From Adiantum capillus-veneris (lineage: Eukaryota; Streptophyta; Polypodiopsida; Polypodiales; Pteridaceae): DNA of 64,000 nucleotides. A program made the position numbers and the translations under genes. Positions 24,205 through 36,159 of the stretch are shown piece by piece; the first letter of the stretch is position 1; the number at the start of each line of letters is the position of its first letter. The notes under the pieces are model-generated. The model did not search any database. It saw only the letters and a list, made by a program, of their open reading frames with translations, and was not told the DNA's origin. Location: NCBI GenBank assembly GCA_014529385.2, contig CM043962.1, forward strand, positions 84,283,621 through 84,347,620. Reading direction: 5' to 3'.

Positions 24205-27200
24205 CTACCCTACACCTAACTGCTTGCGAAAATGCGCAAAGCTCTCTGAGGGAAGTCCTTTTGTAAGTAGATCAGCAGGAAGCTTTTGCCTCACCCATGT
24301 CTTTCATGTCAAACGATTTTGCCATCTTTGACTTCAAAGCTGAAATTTGTTCCAAGTGCTTGCCAGCAATCAACATGTCATCCACATACAAAATAAGGAT
24401 CAGCCAACTGCCATCCTTAGCCTTCTTTGTATATAGACAGTGATCGAACTCACTACGTTTGTAGCCTTGAGAAAGCATAAACTTGTGGAATTTATGGTAC
24501 CATGCCCTCGGTGATTGTTTTAAGCCATAAAGACTCTTTAACAACTGGCATACCCAATCTTCCTTGCCTTTCTCAACAAACCCTTCTGGCTACTGGACGT
24601 AAATTTCCATATCTAAATCACCATGCAAGAATGCTGTCTTGACATCCATTTGGTGCAACACCAAATCTAACATAGCAACCAATGCAAGAAAGCATCTCAA
24701 TGTAGTCATCTTGACCACCAGAGAGAAGACTTCATCAAAGTCAATGCCTTGTTCTTGCTTAAAGCCCTTGGCAACAAGCCTTGCTTTGTACTTTGGCTGA
24801 CTATCATGAGCGGTGATCTTATACCTGTAAACCCATTTACAAGGTAGAGACTTTTTGCCCTGTGGTAATTTAACTAGCTTCCATGTTTGTTTTTATGCAG
24901 AGCTGTCATCTCTGAGTGCATGGCCAATTGCCAATTCCCGGAGTCCTTCATTTGCACTGCTTCCTTGTAACATGAAGGCTCATTGCAATCAGTCAACATG
25001 ACATACTTCATAGATGGAACAAACCTATCCGGAGGTCGCATGACACGTCCAGATCTACGCACAATAGGTGGCTCAGGCTCAGCCACAACTTGTGGTTCCA
25101 CTCTATCCTGTCCTTGCTCCTCTTGAGCCTTGACATTTTGTCTTGCACGTGCAGGTCCATCTTCTTGGAAGACAACTCTTCTAATCTCCTCAACCCTCTC
25201 TGGTTTAGAATGATATTTGGATTCATTAAAGTGAACATCATTGCTGCGGACAACCTTTCTGGATTCGGGATCCCAAAGTCTGTACCCCATCTCACCAGAA
25301 TTACCATAGCCTAGAAAGATGCACTTTGTACTCTTTGGCTCAAGTTTGTTCCTAAATTCCTTTGGAACGTGAATATATGCCTCACAACCAAAGACTCTGA
25401 GATGCTTGTATGAGGGCATTTTGCCTGACCATACCATCTCTGGCACTAAATCCTTCTGCAAAACCTTGCTAGGAGATCTATTTACAAGATGAACAGTTGT
25501 TGATACAGCTTCGGCCCAAAAACCATTTGGCAGCTGTGCATTAGACAACATACTTCTGTGCATTAGACAACATACTTCTGACCTTCTCTTGTATGGTCCT
25601 ATTCATCCTCTCAGCAACACCATTTTGAGGAGGATTGTAAGGAGCAGTAAGTTCACGTTTTATACCTTTTGACTCACAAAAGTCTTGAAAGGCCTTTGAA
25701 ATATACTCTCCACCATTGTCAGTGCGTAAGCATTTAAGCTTCTTGCCACTCTGATTCTCCACAAGTGTCACAAACTTTCTGAAAACACTAAACGCTTCAT
25801 CCTTGTGCTTAAGAAAATAAACCCATACTTTCCTCGAGTAATCATCTATAAATGTCATAAAGTAAGAAGCTCCCCCTAGAGATAGGTTAGGCATAGGTCC
25901 ACACAAATCACTATGAACAAGTGCCAACTGTGTATCTCTTCTACTGCTTCTATGCTTATGTGGCTGCTGTGTTTGCTTACCATACAGACAATGTTCACAT
26001 AATTCAAAATCATTAAATGAAAATCCAGGCAAATAACCAGAACGAGACAAGATTTCCATTCCCATCTTGGACATATGTCCTAACCGGCTATGCCACAAAG
26101 AAACGTTTGGCTGCTCGGTTACATTGATTACATTTTTAGAGACATTTGATACATAAATCATGTAAAGTCCTCCAGACTTTACTCCATGTGCTACTGTCAT
26201 AGAACCCTTGGATATCTTCCACATGTTCTGTCCAAAAGTGGTGACGTAGCCAGCATCATCAAGTAAACCTGTGCTGATCAAGCTCTTTGTAATTGCGGGA
26301 ACATGTCTCACATTCTTCAGCGTGAAAGAAGAGCCATTCTGAAACTTCAATTGAACATCTCCAACACCTAAGATCTCACATGTCTGCCCATTGCCTAGCC
26401 GAACATGATCTTTAGTGGTCACATAAGAGGTAAACCACTCCTTGTTTGGAGACACATGAAGTGATGCCCCTGAGTCTATAATCCAGTCACTCAATGCATT
26501 TCCATCAGATGCTGTAAGAAGAGCTGAGTCCATTGTATTCTTCAAGAAGTAGATGTCTCCTGACACTAGACTGTCATCTTTTGCAACAGTGTTTGTCACA
26601 TTTATTTCTTGAATCTTCATTGAGGACTTGTTCTTCTCACCATGGTCTTCAGCTTTCTCTTTGCCTTTTTCTGCTTTCCATTGTCTGCAGTCTCTTTTCA
26701 TGTGACCCTTCTTGCCACAATGGTAGCATTCTATGTCACTCTTGCCTTTAGCACTGCGGGACTTGCTACAAGACTGATTCCTCTTTCCACCTTTGTACTT
26801 TTCTTTGGTCCTTCCCCTGACAACTAAGGTTGTTCCTTTGCCTTTGTCCATTGTCATTCTATTGGTTTCTTCAGTAAGCAGACTTCCTTCTACACCTGCT
26901 ATGTTCAAACCATCTGGAGGTGCAGAATTACTCAAAGCTGTACGAAAAGTGTCCCAACTTTTCGGCAATGTGATCAACAGGAACATAGGTCTAACAGGTT
27001 CGTCAAACTTGACACCTTGAGCTGACAACTGACTATAGATTGTGTTGAATTCATTCAGATGATTGGACATAGGTGTCCCTTCTTTCATCTTCAAGTCAAC
27101 AAGCTTCTTAAGCCAGTATACCTGTGAAGTTGCACTCGGCTTCTCATAAAGATCATGCAGCTTTAACCATGCTTGATAAGCCGACATCTCGTCTGCTACA

Positions 27201-27430
27201 TTGAAGTAAATGCTTTCTGCCAAAGTCAGCATAATGGTAGAAAGTGCCAATTCATCCATTTCGCTCAAGTCATCTTCGTCCATATCTTCTGGTTTTATCC
27301 CCTTGAGCTTTATAGGTTTTATCTGCTTCTTTTGTACCAACACGTGCCAAATCTGCTTCTTCCACAATGGGAAATTGGTTCCATCCAGCTTCTTGATATT
27401 GTAAAGAGCAGTGTCCTGTGATCCAGCCAT
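24205..27430 (-). pseudogene. copia gag-pol polyprotein, internally deleted
   Basis: Starts at ATG 27430 (MAGSQDTALYNIKKLDGTNF). Gag core about residues 1-200; zinc knuckle CYHCGKKGHMKRDC about 235; protease WIIDSGASLHVS about 317; pre-integrase LWHSRLGHMSKMG about 445; integrase VHSDLCGPM, TDNGGEY and PPQNGVAER. A 22-bp tandem duplication (25539-25582) shifts frame. The next frame carries the integrase C-terminus and the linker to RT, and shifts again near 24890. RT has KARLVAKGFKQ, YGLKQSPRAWYHKF and an intact YVDD in LILYVDDMLIAG. After MKDMGEAK the sequence jumps near 24285 to the extreme C-terminus (LPADLLTKGLPSE), so most of RNase H is missing. Confidence 0.93.
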
Positions 27431-28526
27431 AGCTACGCTTCACAGTAGTTTACTTTTCTGGGAGAAATTCGGCAGAGTTTCCCCTGTAAACTGACCTCTG
27501 AACCAATATCAACCTGTCAAATGAACCAAGAAAGCTTTAGATTCTGCAGAAATTTTGGCAGAGTCTCCTTTGTAAAATGGCTCTGGTGTACTAAAAATAG
27601 ACCAAAAAACAGCTCAAAAAACATTGTCTCTCTGACACTGTAAGCTGTGGGTAAACCTGTCGTGCACCTGTATTGTCTCTGACTGTCCTGTGAGTGTCCT
27701 ATAAGCATAGACTGCGACAATGCCTCAACGGCAGTAAAGCAAAAATGCAATCCCAACTGTCTAACTCACAGTCAATACATCCTAGCTGCCTATCTAAGGG
27801 TGCTCGAGGGATCGCTCCAAGACCTGTATCACTGAAAGGATCTCAATATTCGAGAATCCCCCAGCTCAATAAAACCTCACTCGACCCTCAACAAAGGCTG
27901 CAGTAAATCTGACAGTACATAGACTTCCCACAAAGTCATACATCCACAAATTTCCCACTGTATGCTGCAACCGCTGCGGCGGTTGTTTGCTGCGTGACTC
28001 ACAGCCAACAAACCCTCAACAGACATACATCATCTCTGACAATACATCCCATGTGGAAGTACCTGCAATGTCAGGATGAAATCTGGAATATCAAGCAGCA
28101 AACAAAAGCTACCTGATGAACTAGTGGATGTCGCCTACAATCTGTGTGTAGATGCGCCCGTGTCGTATGTGACACGCCTCCAAGAACTGTGAGTCGTCCT
28201 TCGATGTGTAGACAACCACAAATCAACACTCTTGGAGTGTCGATATCCTCAGCACCTGCAGACGTAGGCCGAAAATCCAAATTTGCAAAGTCGGATTTGC
28301 ACCCGCTGAGATCATGTAGTCGAAAATGGCATGCGCAGAACGTTGTCGAAGCCGAACGGTGACCGAGATGACCTCAGAATGAAATTCTGAGCACACCAAG
28401 CCCAACGGGCTTGCCCACAGGATTTGGGGCCGTGTCTTTGCGTGTCGAATTTCACTCCAATCTGAGCTGGTGACTCTAGCCTCCTACAGTGCTGCCCCGA
28501 GCCTCGATCTGAGCTGTGATACCAGT

Positions 28527-28718
28527 TGAAGGAGTACGAGCGGAAGTGCTACGCGAGAGAGAGTGCGAGAAGAAGAGCCCGAAGATATGGTGAACTCGCT
28601 CTACTGTAATGTGTGGAGCATAGTGAGTTCTTATTAGGTTTTTACAAAAGAATATGTGTACATACCTGGCGGCCCGCCCACTTACCTGGGCGACCACATT
28701 GGGCTTTATACCCCAACA
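28527..28718 (-). repeat. copia 5' LTR (192 bp)
   Basis: Upstream LTR of the minus-strand element. The primer-binding site lies immediately left of it. TSD TAAAG follows at 28719-28723. Confidence 0.95.
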
Positions 28719-28965
28719 TAAAGTTCCAAATTTTTACTCTAAAAGTCTTAGGCCATGGGAACTGCTCTTAGTGACTAAATTACTGAATGCTAAAGTCAAC
28801 AAAGTGGCTACAACAAGAAGACAAGAGAGTGGGCCGGCTGCGATGAGGCAAAACACACACACACACACAAGCTTACCTTTACACCTAAAAGTGAATGGGA
28901 CACATGTCAGGCATGCAACAAAACCCCCAATGTTTTTCCTGAATCCTATTAGATGGACTAAGAGG
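28719..28965 (+). repeat. gypsy LTR copy 1, right fragment
   Basis: Continues the LTR interrupted at 23923 and is homologous to about 32035-32309 of the second LTR, including GACAAGAGAGTGGGCCGGCT, a CA repeat and GATGGAC(T/A)AAGAGG. Homology stops at 28965, where RT coding sequence begins abruptly; the remaining ~1.2 kb of LTR, the primer site, gag and protease are missing. Confidence 0.85.
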
Positions 28966-31482
28966 TTTCCCATTCCACGGGTAGAAGACCTATTTGATAA
29001 GCTACAAGGATCGACCTACTTCAGTAGGATTGACCTAAAAAGTGGCTATCACCAAATAAGGATAGTGGATCACGACATTGTAAAGACCGCATTTTGAACT
29101 ACATTTGGTCTCTACGAATTCAATGTCATGCCTTTTGGCTTGACCAATGCACCAGCTAAATTCAACCGCGTGATGGAGAAGCTCTTTAGGCCTCACCATA
29201 GTTACACTAGAGTGTTCTTTGATGATATAATTGTCTACTCCAATTCCTTGGACAAACACAAATAGCACCTCTCCAGGTAATTTTTCAAGTTCTACGAGAG
29301 AATAAGCTTTACATAAATCAAAAGAAAAGTGAATTTTGCTTACAAAAGATTCAATATTTAGGATATATTATCTCTAAAGACGGCATCCAAATAGATCCAT
29401 CAAAGTTAGAAGTAATAAAAGCATGGCCTAATCCAAAGAATCTGCACGAATTAAGAAGCTTTATGGGTATGTGTGCATACTATAGACGCTTCATAGAAAA
29501 CTTCTCACTCATAGCAGGACCATTGCATGACCTAACAAAAAAGAACGTTAAGTATGCATGGTCTGCCAAGGAGAACACTGCTTTTGAAAAGCTTAAAGAG
29601 AAGCTTATCTCTCAACCTGTGCTTACACTACCAGATCTCTCAAAGCCATTTGAGGTCCAATGCGACGCTTGTGGTGATTGCCTTGGAGCCATGCTGCTTC
29701 AATAAGGGAACGCAATAGCATATGAAAGTTGAAGGCTCAACCCAGTTGAGCAAGCTCTAGGCATATATGAAATGGAGCTGTTAGTAGTTCTACATGCCCT
29801 AGACACGTGGAAGCACTATTTATGGGGGACTCCTTTCATTCTGCGAACGGATCACCAAAGCCTTAAGCACTTCATGATGTAGACCAAGCTCTTCGACAAA
29901 CAAATGAGGTGGGTAAATTTTCTTTCACAATTTCATTTTCATATTGCTCACATTGCTGGCAAGCGTAATCAAGCAGAAGATGCACTCTCAAGACGACCAA
30001 GAGTGAATGCGGTATCAATAGCAACTCACAATGATCTATCTAATATGATAAATGAGTATGCTAGTGATCTTGATATTAAATATGTGACGTCAACCCTTGC
30101 ACTAGGGAAGAAAGAGGAACCATTTACCCTACAAGATGGTTATCTTCTCTATGGTAATAGGCTATGTGTTAGTAACTCACTACGTGAGAAAGTAATGTAT
30201 GAATCTCATGCTCCTCCATATGTGGGACATAGAGGAATTCAAGCTACCCTAAGAGGGATAGAAATGTACTTCTATTGGCCCGTGTCGTTTGCCAAAAGAC
30301 AAAGTTTGATAGAGGGAAGCAACCTCGTTTGCTTCAACCTTTGCCAATCCCTAATTCACCCTGGGAGAGCACATTCATGGATTTTATCTTTGGATTGCCT
30401 AAGTCTATCCATGGGAATATGGGAATATGGACAATAGTAGACAGGTTCAACAAACAAGTGCATTTCATACCTGTCAAAAAGACTATTAAGGCCCATCAAA
30501 TGGCAACCCTCTTTTTATCCAAATCTTTAAGTACCACCGCTTGCCAATGTCAATAGTGTCGGATAGAGATCCTAGAATGACCAGCAATTTCTAGAAGGGT
30601 CTCTTTGAGAATTTAGGTACAAGGCTAAATTTCTCTTCGGCCTATCACCCGAAAATGGATGGCCAAAGTGAGATAGCTAACCTAACAATTCTTGATCTAC
30701 TAAATGCTTATGTCATTGAAGTAGATCAAAGGTCCCAATGGGAGAAGTACTTACCTTTAGTGGAATATGCTTACAATAACACAGTACATACATCCATGGA
30801 AAAATCACCTTTTGAGGTAATTGAGGGAAGATCAAAAAGTCCCTACTACTTAAGGTACATGGGAAGATCTTCGCTGCAGATGAATATCGCCACGACCTAC
30901 AAGAATCTTTCCAAAAGATTAAAGATGCTATATCCATCTCACAGCAAAAGAAAAAGGCTGCTGCTAAAACAAGCACAGAAGAGCCTTCACCTTTAAAGAA
31001 AATGATTGGGTCTTGCTTAAATTTCCCAAAGCTTGATTAAGGCACACAACGGGCAAGAATCCTACAGGACACCAAAAGTACTATGCTAAGTTAGCGAAAA
31101 GGTACTATGGTCCCTTCTGGATTCTTAGACCAATCAATGAGATGGACTATCAACTCAAGTTGCCCATTCATTGGCTCATACACCATGCTTTCCATGTGAG
31201 CCTACTAAAGCCTTACAAAGGAGAGCACCGCAAGAACCAACTATTGAAGACCCACCGGAGATCGAGGACCAAGAAGAGGTGCTGCAGCCTGAGTCCATTC
31301 TCCGACAGGAAGACAAGGTATTTTGAGGAGGTAATATTATCCGACGGTATCTTATTAAGTTTAAGAACTATCCTTTTGAAGATGCTAGATGGATGCAAGG
31401 CATACAATTAAAGGATAACCTCAACCTTGTCAATGCTTACAATAATTTCCTAGAGCAAGCAAATGTAAAAATGTTTAGCTGA
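28966..31482 (+). pseudogene. Ty3/gypsy chromovirus pol (RT, RNase H, integrase, chromodomain)
   Basis: RT enters at RFPIPRVEDLFDKLQG and shows STYFSRIDLKSGYHQIRI, MPFGLTNAPA and the catalytic FFDDIIVYS (near 29218). RNase H follows with YYRRFIENFS and RTDHQSLKHFM. The integrase zinc region reads YVGHRGIQATLRG, and the core has IVSDRDPRM and a conserved Glu in MDGQSEIANLTILDLL. The C-terminus shows [15 protein letters not shown] and a chromodomain-like [17 protein letters not shown]. At least six premature stops are each one transition from the expected codon. The 5' half of the polyprotein is absent. Confidence 0.92.
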
Positions 31483-31700
31483 ACAAAGCTTTTGTCTTAT
31501 AAGACTCTCTTTTTCTTTATTGTGCACAAATGTTAAGAAGTATGCATGCTTAGGATCGAGTTTACGGAGACGATGTCTTCCAAACACCAAGTAGAGCTTG
31601 TCACTTTACTATGGAAGATTGATAGGACTAATGCGCAGACATGCTTGTAGCACCTTAGGCTCTCAAGCACCAAATGGATTAGTCATCCATTTTGGGATGA

Positions 31701-33288
31701 TGTCGTAGGGTAAAATAGGGGTCCTCTACCCACTAGAAAATGGACTAATGATTAGGCTTTATTTTCTCTACTATGAAATCAAGAGAGAGGAAATGTAATA
31801 AAAACCTAATATCTACTTTCCCAAATGATTTTCTCATATTAAACTCATCATTTAATATGGGGAGATACCAAGGGGGGCAAATGCTAGATATTGGAAATGC
31901 TGCCAGACCGGTCTCAACAGGAGAGGGAAAATAAAGATCCAGATGGGGATGGACTACTAAAGAGCAAAGTGCACCAGTGGAGTTTAAAAGACCCTTAGGT
32001 TTAACTCCATTAAAGACTTCCAAAGGCCAAAGTTCTAAATTTTTACTCTAAAAGTCCTATGCCATGGGAACTGCTCTTAGTGACTAAAGTGCTGAATGCT
32101 AAAGTCAACAAAGTGGCTACAACAAGAAGACAAGAGAGTGGGCCGGCTGGGATGAGATAGAACACACACACACACACACACACACATGCATGCGCGCGCA
32201 CACACACACACACAAGCTTACCTTTACACATAAAAGCAAATGGGACACATGTCAAGTATGCAACACAACCCCCAATTTTGCCTGAATTCTATTGGATGGA
32301 CAAAGAGGCGGACCAATGAGGATTGAGCTAGTGTACATTCAATTTCTTATTTAGAAATGCTTGAAAAAAGAACCAATGAGAATTAATCTCCCAAAAAGGC
32401 TATTGGACAGTCAAAAGGTCCAATGAGAAATAAGCAGCTCATAAATTTGCTTAATTCCTATTGGCTAGAACACTAAAAGGTCCAATAAGAATTTAGATAA
32501 TTAAATTAATTATCTAAGCTCTTACAAAAGGGAAAAAGGATGGACACTTTTCACAAGGCTCTTGACTTGGCATCTCAAACGCTATTGGTTAAGCTTTTCA
32601 AGGGCCAATAGGGAGCCAGCATGAGTAAAAAGCTTTCTCAAATGCTATTGGCTAAGCTTTTCAAGGGCCAATAGGATGCCAACAAGAGTAATTTGGAGAA
32701 GGGGTTGCCCAAGAAGAGAGAGAAGCCTCACTTTTGCCTAAGACAATTGGACACACATTCACACAAATCATGTGTGGAGTAAGAACTCCATCTCCTTCTC
32801 CAAGCTTCAATGGAAAGCTCATCATCTACTCCAAGCTTGTGAGAAGGGAGGCCTACACCAACAACTCTTGGCTTTGTGATGCAAATCCAACCAAGAGCCA
32901 AGCTCCAATGCATGCTCATCTCCTCTACCATACTAATTACTAAGCTATGCTTAGCTTTTTGGAGTGATTATGTGAGGAGACATACTTCTTTCTCGTAAGA
33001 CTACTTCTTTTTCTTCTAAGGTCTACTCTCATACCCCGCTAGCTCTCACCATCTTCAAAGGTGTGTGAGGCCTTGAGTCTAAGACCAAGGAGGAATTGAT
33101 GTTGTGTTTTAAAAGTGTTAGCTTAGTGCTTGAAGCTTCCATCTTGAATATGAACACAAAGTTATTGAAGGAACACAAAGAATTGTATTGTAAAATGTCT
33201 CCCTTGATGGGGGAAACCTATAATACAAAGCCTTTTGGAGTGGGGACCAGCTCCATGTGCATCCGGTCCTCAACTGTTGTCAAGTGTT

Positions 33289-33326
<38 letters not shown>

Positions 33327-33488
33327 GAAGTATTGTTCATGCCTAATTCTAACTAGCTGTTATGCTTTTGATGCTCTCTATCCAACCAAGCACTCTTGCT
33401 ATGCTCATTATGAATCTCTCTTAATGAAGTGCTCACTATGTCTATGTATTTTCCACTACACATAAGTAATTACCCATTAAATGTTACA
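31701..33488 (+). repeat. gypsy LTR copy 2 (~1.79 kb)
   Basis: Starts at TGTCGTAGGG after the pol region and ends TGTTACA at 33488, directly before a primer-binding site (TGGTATCAGAGC, 33490-33501). The left half matches LTR copy 1. It carries CA (about 32162-32214) and CT (33292-33323) microsatellites, an internal ~63-bp duplication (GCTATTGG(T/C)TAAGCTTTTCA at about 32581 and 32642) and many CCAAT/ATTGG boxes (32310-32690). Confidence 0.8.
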
Positions 33489-33904
33489 TTGGTATCAGAG
33501 CACAAGGTTTCTCTTTTCTTGCTCAAGAAGGAGATCCTAAAACTCACTATAAATGGTTGGTATTATTAATTGGATAAGGGTAAGTAGAATAAGGATTTAT
33601 TATCCTTGAGGTGTGCCTGCTTCGTGTAGTTAAGGGGGTATCACCATCGAGAGCTATGGTCTTAATAATGGAGTCCCAAGGGGCTTGCCTACGGCTTAAC
33701 CATTATTGAGCTATTAGAAGCTTGACAGGAACAAGTGCTGACTGGGGGCTATGATAAACCCTCTCTTCTATTCCTTGCAATTAATAATATTCGAGCCATG
33801 GGGACAGGAGCTTTAGTGCTTATCTTTGAAAGTAAAGAGGAGTAGCAACTAGGATTTGAAGTGCCAAAGTACAAGTAAAAATTTACACCTAGAACTTAGT
33901 TAGA

Positions 33905-35121
33905 ATGGCTAACAATAGTAGAGAGTGTGAAATTAATGTTGATGGCTTCGATTTTGCTAATGCTCAAGCTACTAATGATGCTCCTATGTTTGTGAACTAT
34001 CTTGTTACTAGGCTTCAACAAGCCATGGGAAACCCATCCCTCTAAGGAGAAGTGCAACAAAAACTACGCATCCATGGGATTCTCCAATCTCCTCACCTAG
34101 AAGAGGGAGTGCCTTTGAAAGCTCCTAGTGAGATTTCTAAAAAAAGTCTCTCTATGGTAAGAGAAGAGGAGGACCCATACGAAGGGCTCAAAAGCTTACA
34201 AGTTGATGGGGCAAAACCGAAAGAGTGAGAAAGAAGTGAATCTCCTGCTACTCGGTGGAGATGGCACCACGAAGACGGCAGGAAAAACGCTCTCCAACAC
34301 CCTCTAAATGGACAATACCATCGCATAGTCCTTCTCACCATAATTTAAAGAAGGAAGAAAGGAAATATGAGAAGAAAAAGGCGAGAAAGGGGTCACCCCC
34401 TTCTCCATCTTCATCATCTTCCTCCAATTCTGAAGGAAGTGATGGTGCAGCTCCCAAAGAACTCAAAAGGAGAGGCCATCAAAAATCCTATGCCTCTTAG
34501 AAGAGGTCGTCCAAGCTCAAATAGTTCAAGGAGGGAGTAAACAATATCTCTTTTCTTACCTACAATGGCACCTTTGGTGCTACGGACAAAGTCTTGGCCT
34601 TTATTCAAGAATTTGATGCGGCATTGGGAGATGAGGGCTTCACAAAGTCCTCTAAGATACGTCATGTAGCCATGCATCTCCAAAAGTCCGCCAGGAAATG
34701 GTGGTATAGCCTATGAGCAAATGGTGAAGCTCCACGAACATGGAAAGCTTTAAGAACTTCCATTATGAAGCAGTTTTTGGCTAGCGATGCCAAAGACAAA
34801 GTGCTCACCAAATGGCGAAGTTTGAAGCTCTCTCCGTACGAATCTATTCACAAATACGTAGACAAGTTTTGGGATTTACATCTAAAAGCCATTGTCTACA
34901 AGAAGATAGATTTTGGAGAGCAAAAACAACAATATTGTGTGGGTTTATATAAAGATATGGTGGAGTATTTCAACTCCCAAAGGCCTCGCACTATTTTAGC
35001 GGTCATACACCATACTATGGTTGCTTCACGAATCAACTTCCAACAAGGGGGTAAGAAAAATCTTAAGCCCATGGAAAGCAAAGACCATAATGAGCTCAAG
35101 GGGAAGGACCATGTTCAAAAG

Positions 35122-35153
<32 letters not shown>

Positions 35154-35419
35154 ACTTCAACAACAACAAAGCTAAGGATAAGGGAGTCTACAAAGGCAAA
35201 AATAGACTCTCTCCTGAAGAGCTAGAGCGTTATCGCAAGGATAACCGTTGTTTCAAATGTGGGGAGCAAGGGCATGCTTATCGTGCTTGCCCACAAAAGA
35301 AAACACACAATGAACCTCCTAGAGCTTCCACAATTGAACTTCAAGAAGAAGATGCTCATCGCAAAGGATCTCCTCTATGCCATGCTTGGGGAAAGGGAAA
35401 AGAACATGATGCTTATTAG
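33905..35419 (+). pseudogene. Ty3/gypsy gag with zinc knuckle
   Basis: ATG at 33905 (MANNSRECEINVDGFDFANA) follows the primer-binding site by 400 bp. Stops occur near 34044 and 34228. The retrotransposon gag domain reads HVAMHLQKSARKWWYSL and LTKWRSLKLSPYESIHKYVD, and the zinc knuckle is CFKCGEQGHAYRAC (near 35250). A G29 tract (35123-35151) between them encodes polyglycine, and the frame differs on its two sides. Sequence after KEHDAY is lost where the palindrome-array element starts at 35420. Family role: RNA packaging. Confidence 0.88.
35123..35151. repeat. G29 homopolymer within gag
   Basis: The gag domain is open in one frame and the zinc knuckle in another; the tract is the crossover point. 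Homopolymer length change is the simplest cause, and sequencing error in the tract is an alternative. Confidence 0.95.
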
Positions 35420-35935
35420 CACAATATATAAGGTTTTGAAACTAGCATATTCTATGCTAACTAGCATACTAGGTATGCTAATAATAATATTGGGTATGCT
35501 AACTAAGATACTTTCTATGTTGGCTAGCTTACTCAAGTGTATGCTATAGTTGTGCAAATAATCATATTACATATTCTAACTAGCATACATAGTATGCTAA
35601 CTAGCTTACTCAAACCCTAAAAAAGCACAAAATATAAGGTTTTCAAACTAGCATATTGTATGCTAACTATCATACTAGGTATGCTAAAAAGAATAATGGG
35701 TATGCTTACTAGCATACTTTTTTATGTTGGCTAGCTTACTCAAGTGTATGCTAACTAGCTTACTTAGACCCTTAGCCATCATAGAGTATGCTAGTTAGCA
35801 CTGCTAAATAGCATGCCTCGTATGCTAGTTAGCATACCAGGTATGCTAAATGGCATACGGTCAGCATACCTGGTATGCTAGTTAGCATACCCACCCAGTA
35901 TGCTAATTAGCATACCGAATATGCTAACCGGCACA
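35420..35935. repeat. palindromic TATGCTA/TAGCATA array, left
   Basis: More than a dozen copies of TATGCTA or its reverse complement, often joined as TATGCTAACTAGCATAC. The first ~207 bp (35420-35626) are duplicated in tandem with drift (35627-35770), including the terminal CACAA(T/A)ATATAAGGTTTT. Confidence 0.9.
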
Positions 35936-36159
35936 TAACAAACCCGTTTTGGTTACATAAGAATCTTATAGCACAAAGGTTGGTTCTTAACATCTCAAAT
36001 GAAAGTCAGAATAGTTTTGGACATTGATATTGTGATCCCATGATGATATTACAAAATCAAATGGCTTTACATGGTTTTGAATTTTACAAAGAGTCTCTAC
36101 TGCTAACTCCATAAAGTTACATCATAAAAAAATACATAGGATGGACATGCTATTGTTGA

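Larger units (their letters stand above)
23924..28718 (-). mobile_element. Ty1/copia retrotransposon inserted in a gypsy LTR
   Basis: The LTRs are 23924-24115 and 28527-28718, both exactly 192 bp and differing at about 7 positions. The target duplication TAAAG is intact on both sides (23919-23923, 28719-28723). On the minus strand the upstream LTR is followed by a primer-binding site (TGGTATCACAGCTC, plus 28511-28525, one mismatch to the usual TGGTATCAGAGC), and a purine tract (AAGTGGGAGGT) precedes the other LTR. The gag-pol is long and mostly open, but has a 22-bp duplication, a frameshift and a large internal RNase H deletion. It is the youngest-looking retrotransposon here. Confidence 0.95.

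Noticed and set aside
35420-35935. CRISPR-like regular repeats
   Set aside because: The repeats are short, palindromic, drift strongly and have no spacers of constant length; the window is eukaryotic.
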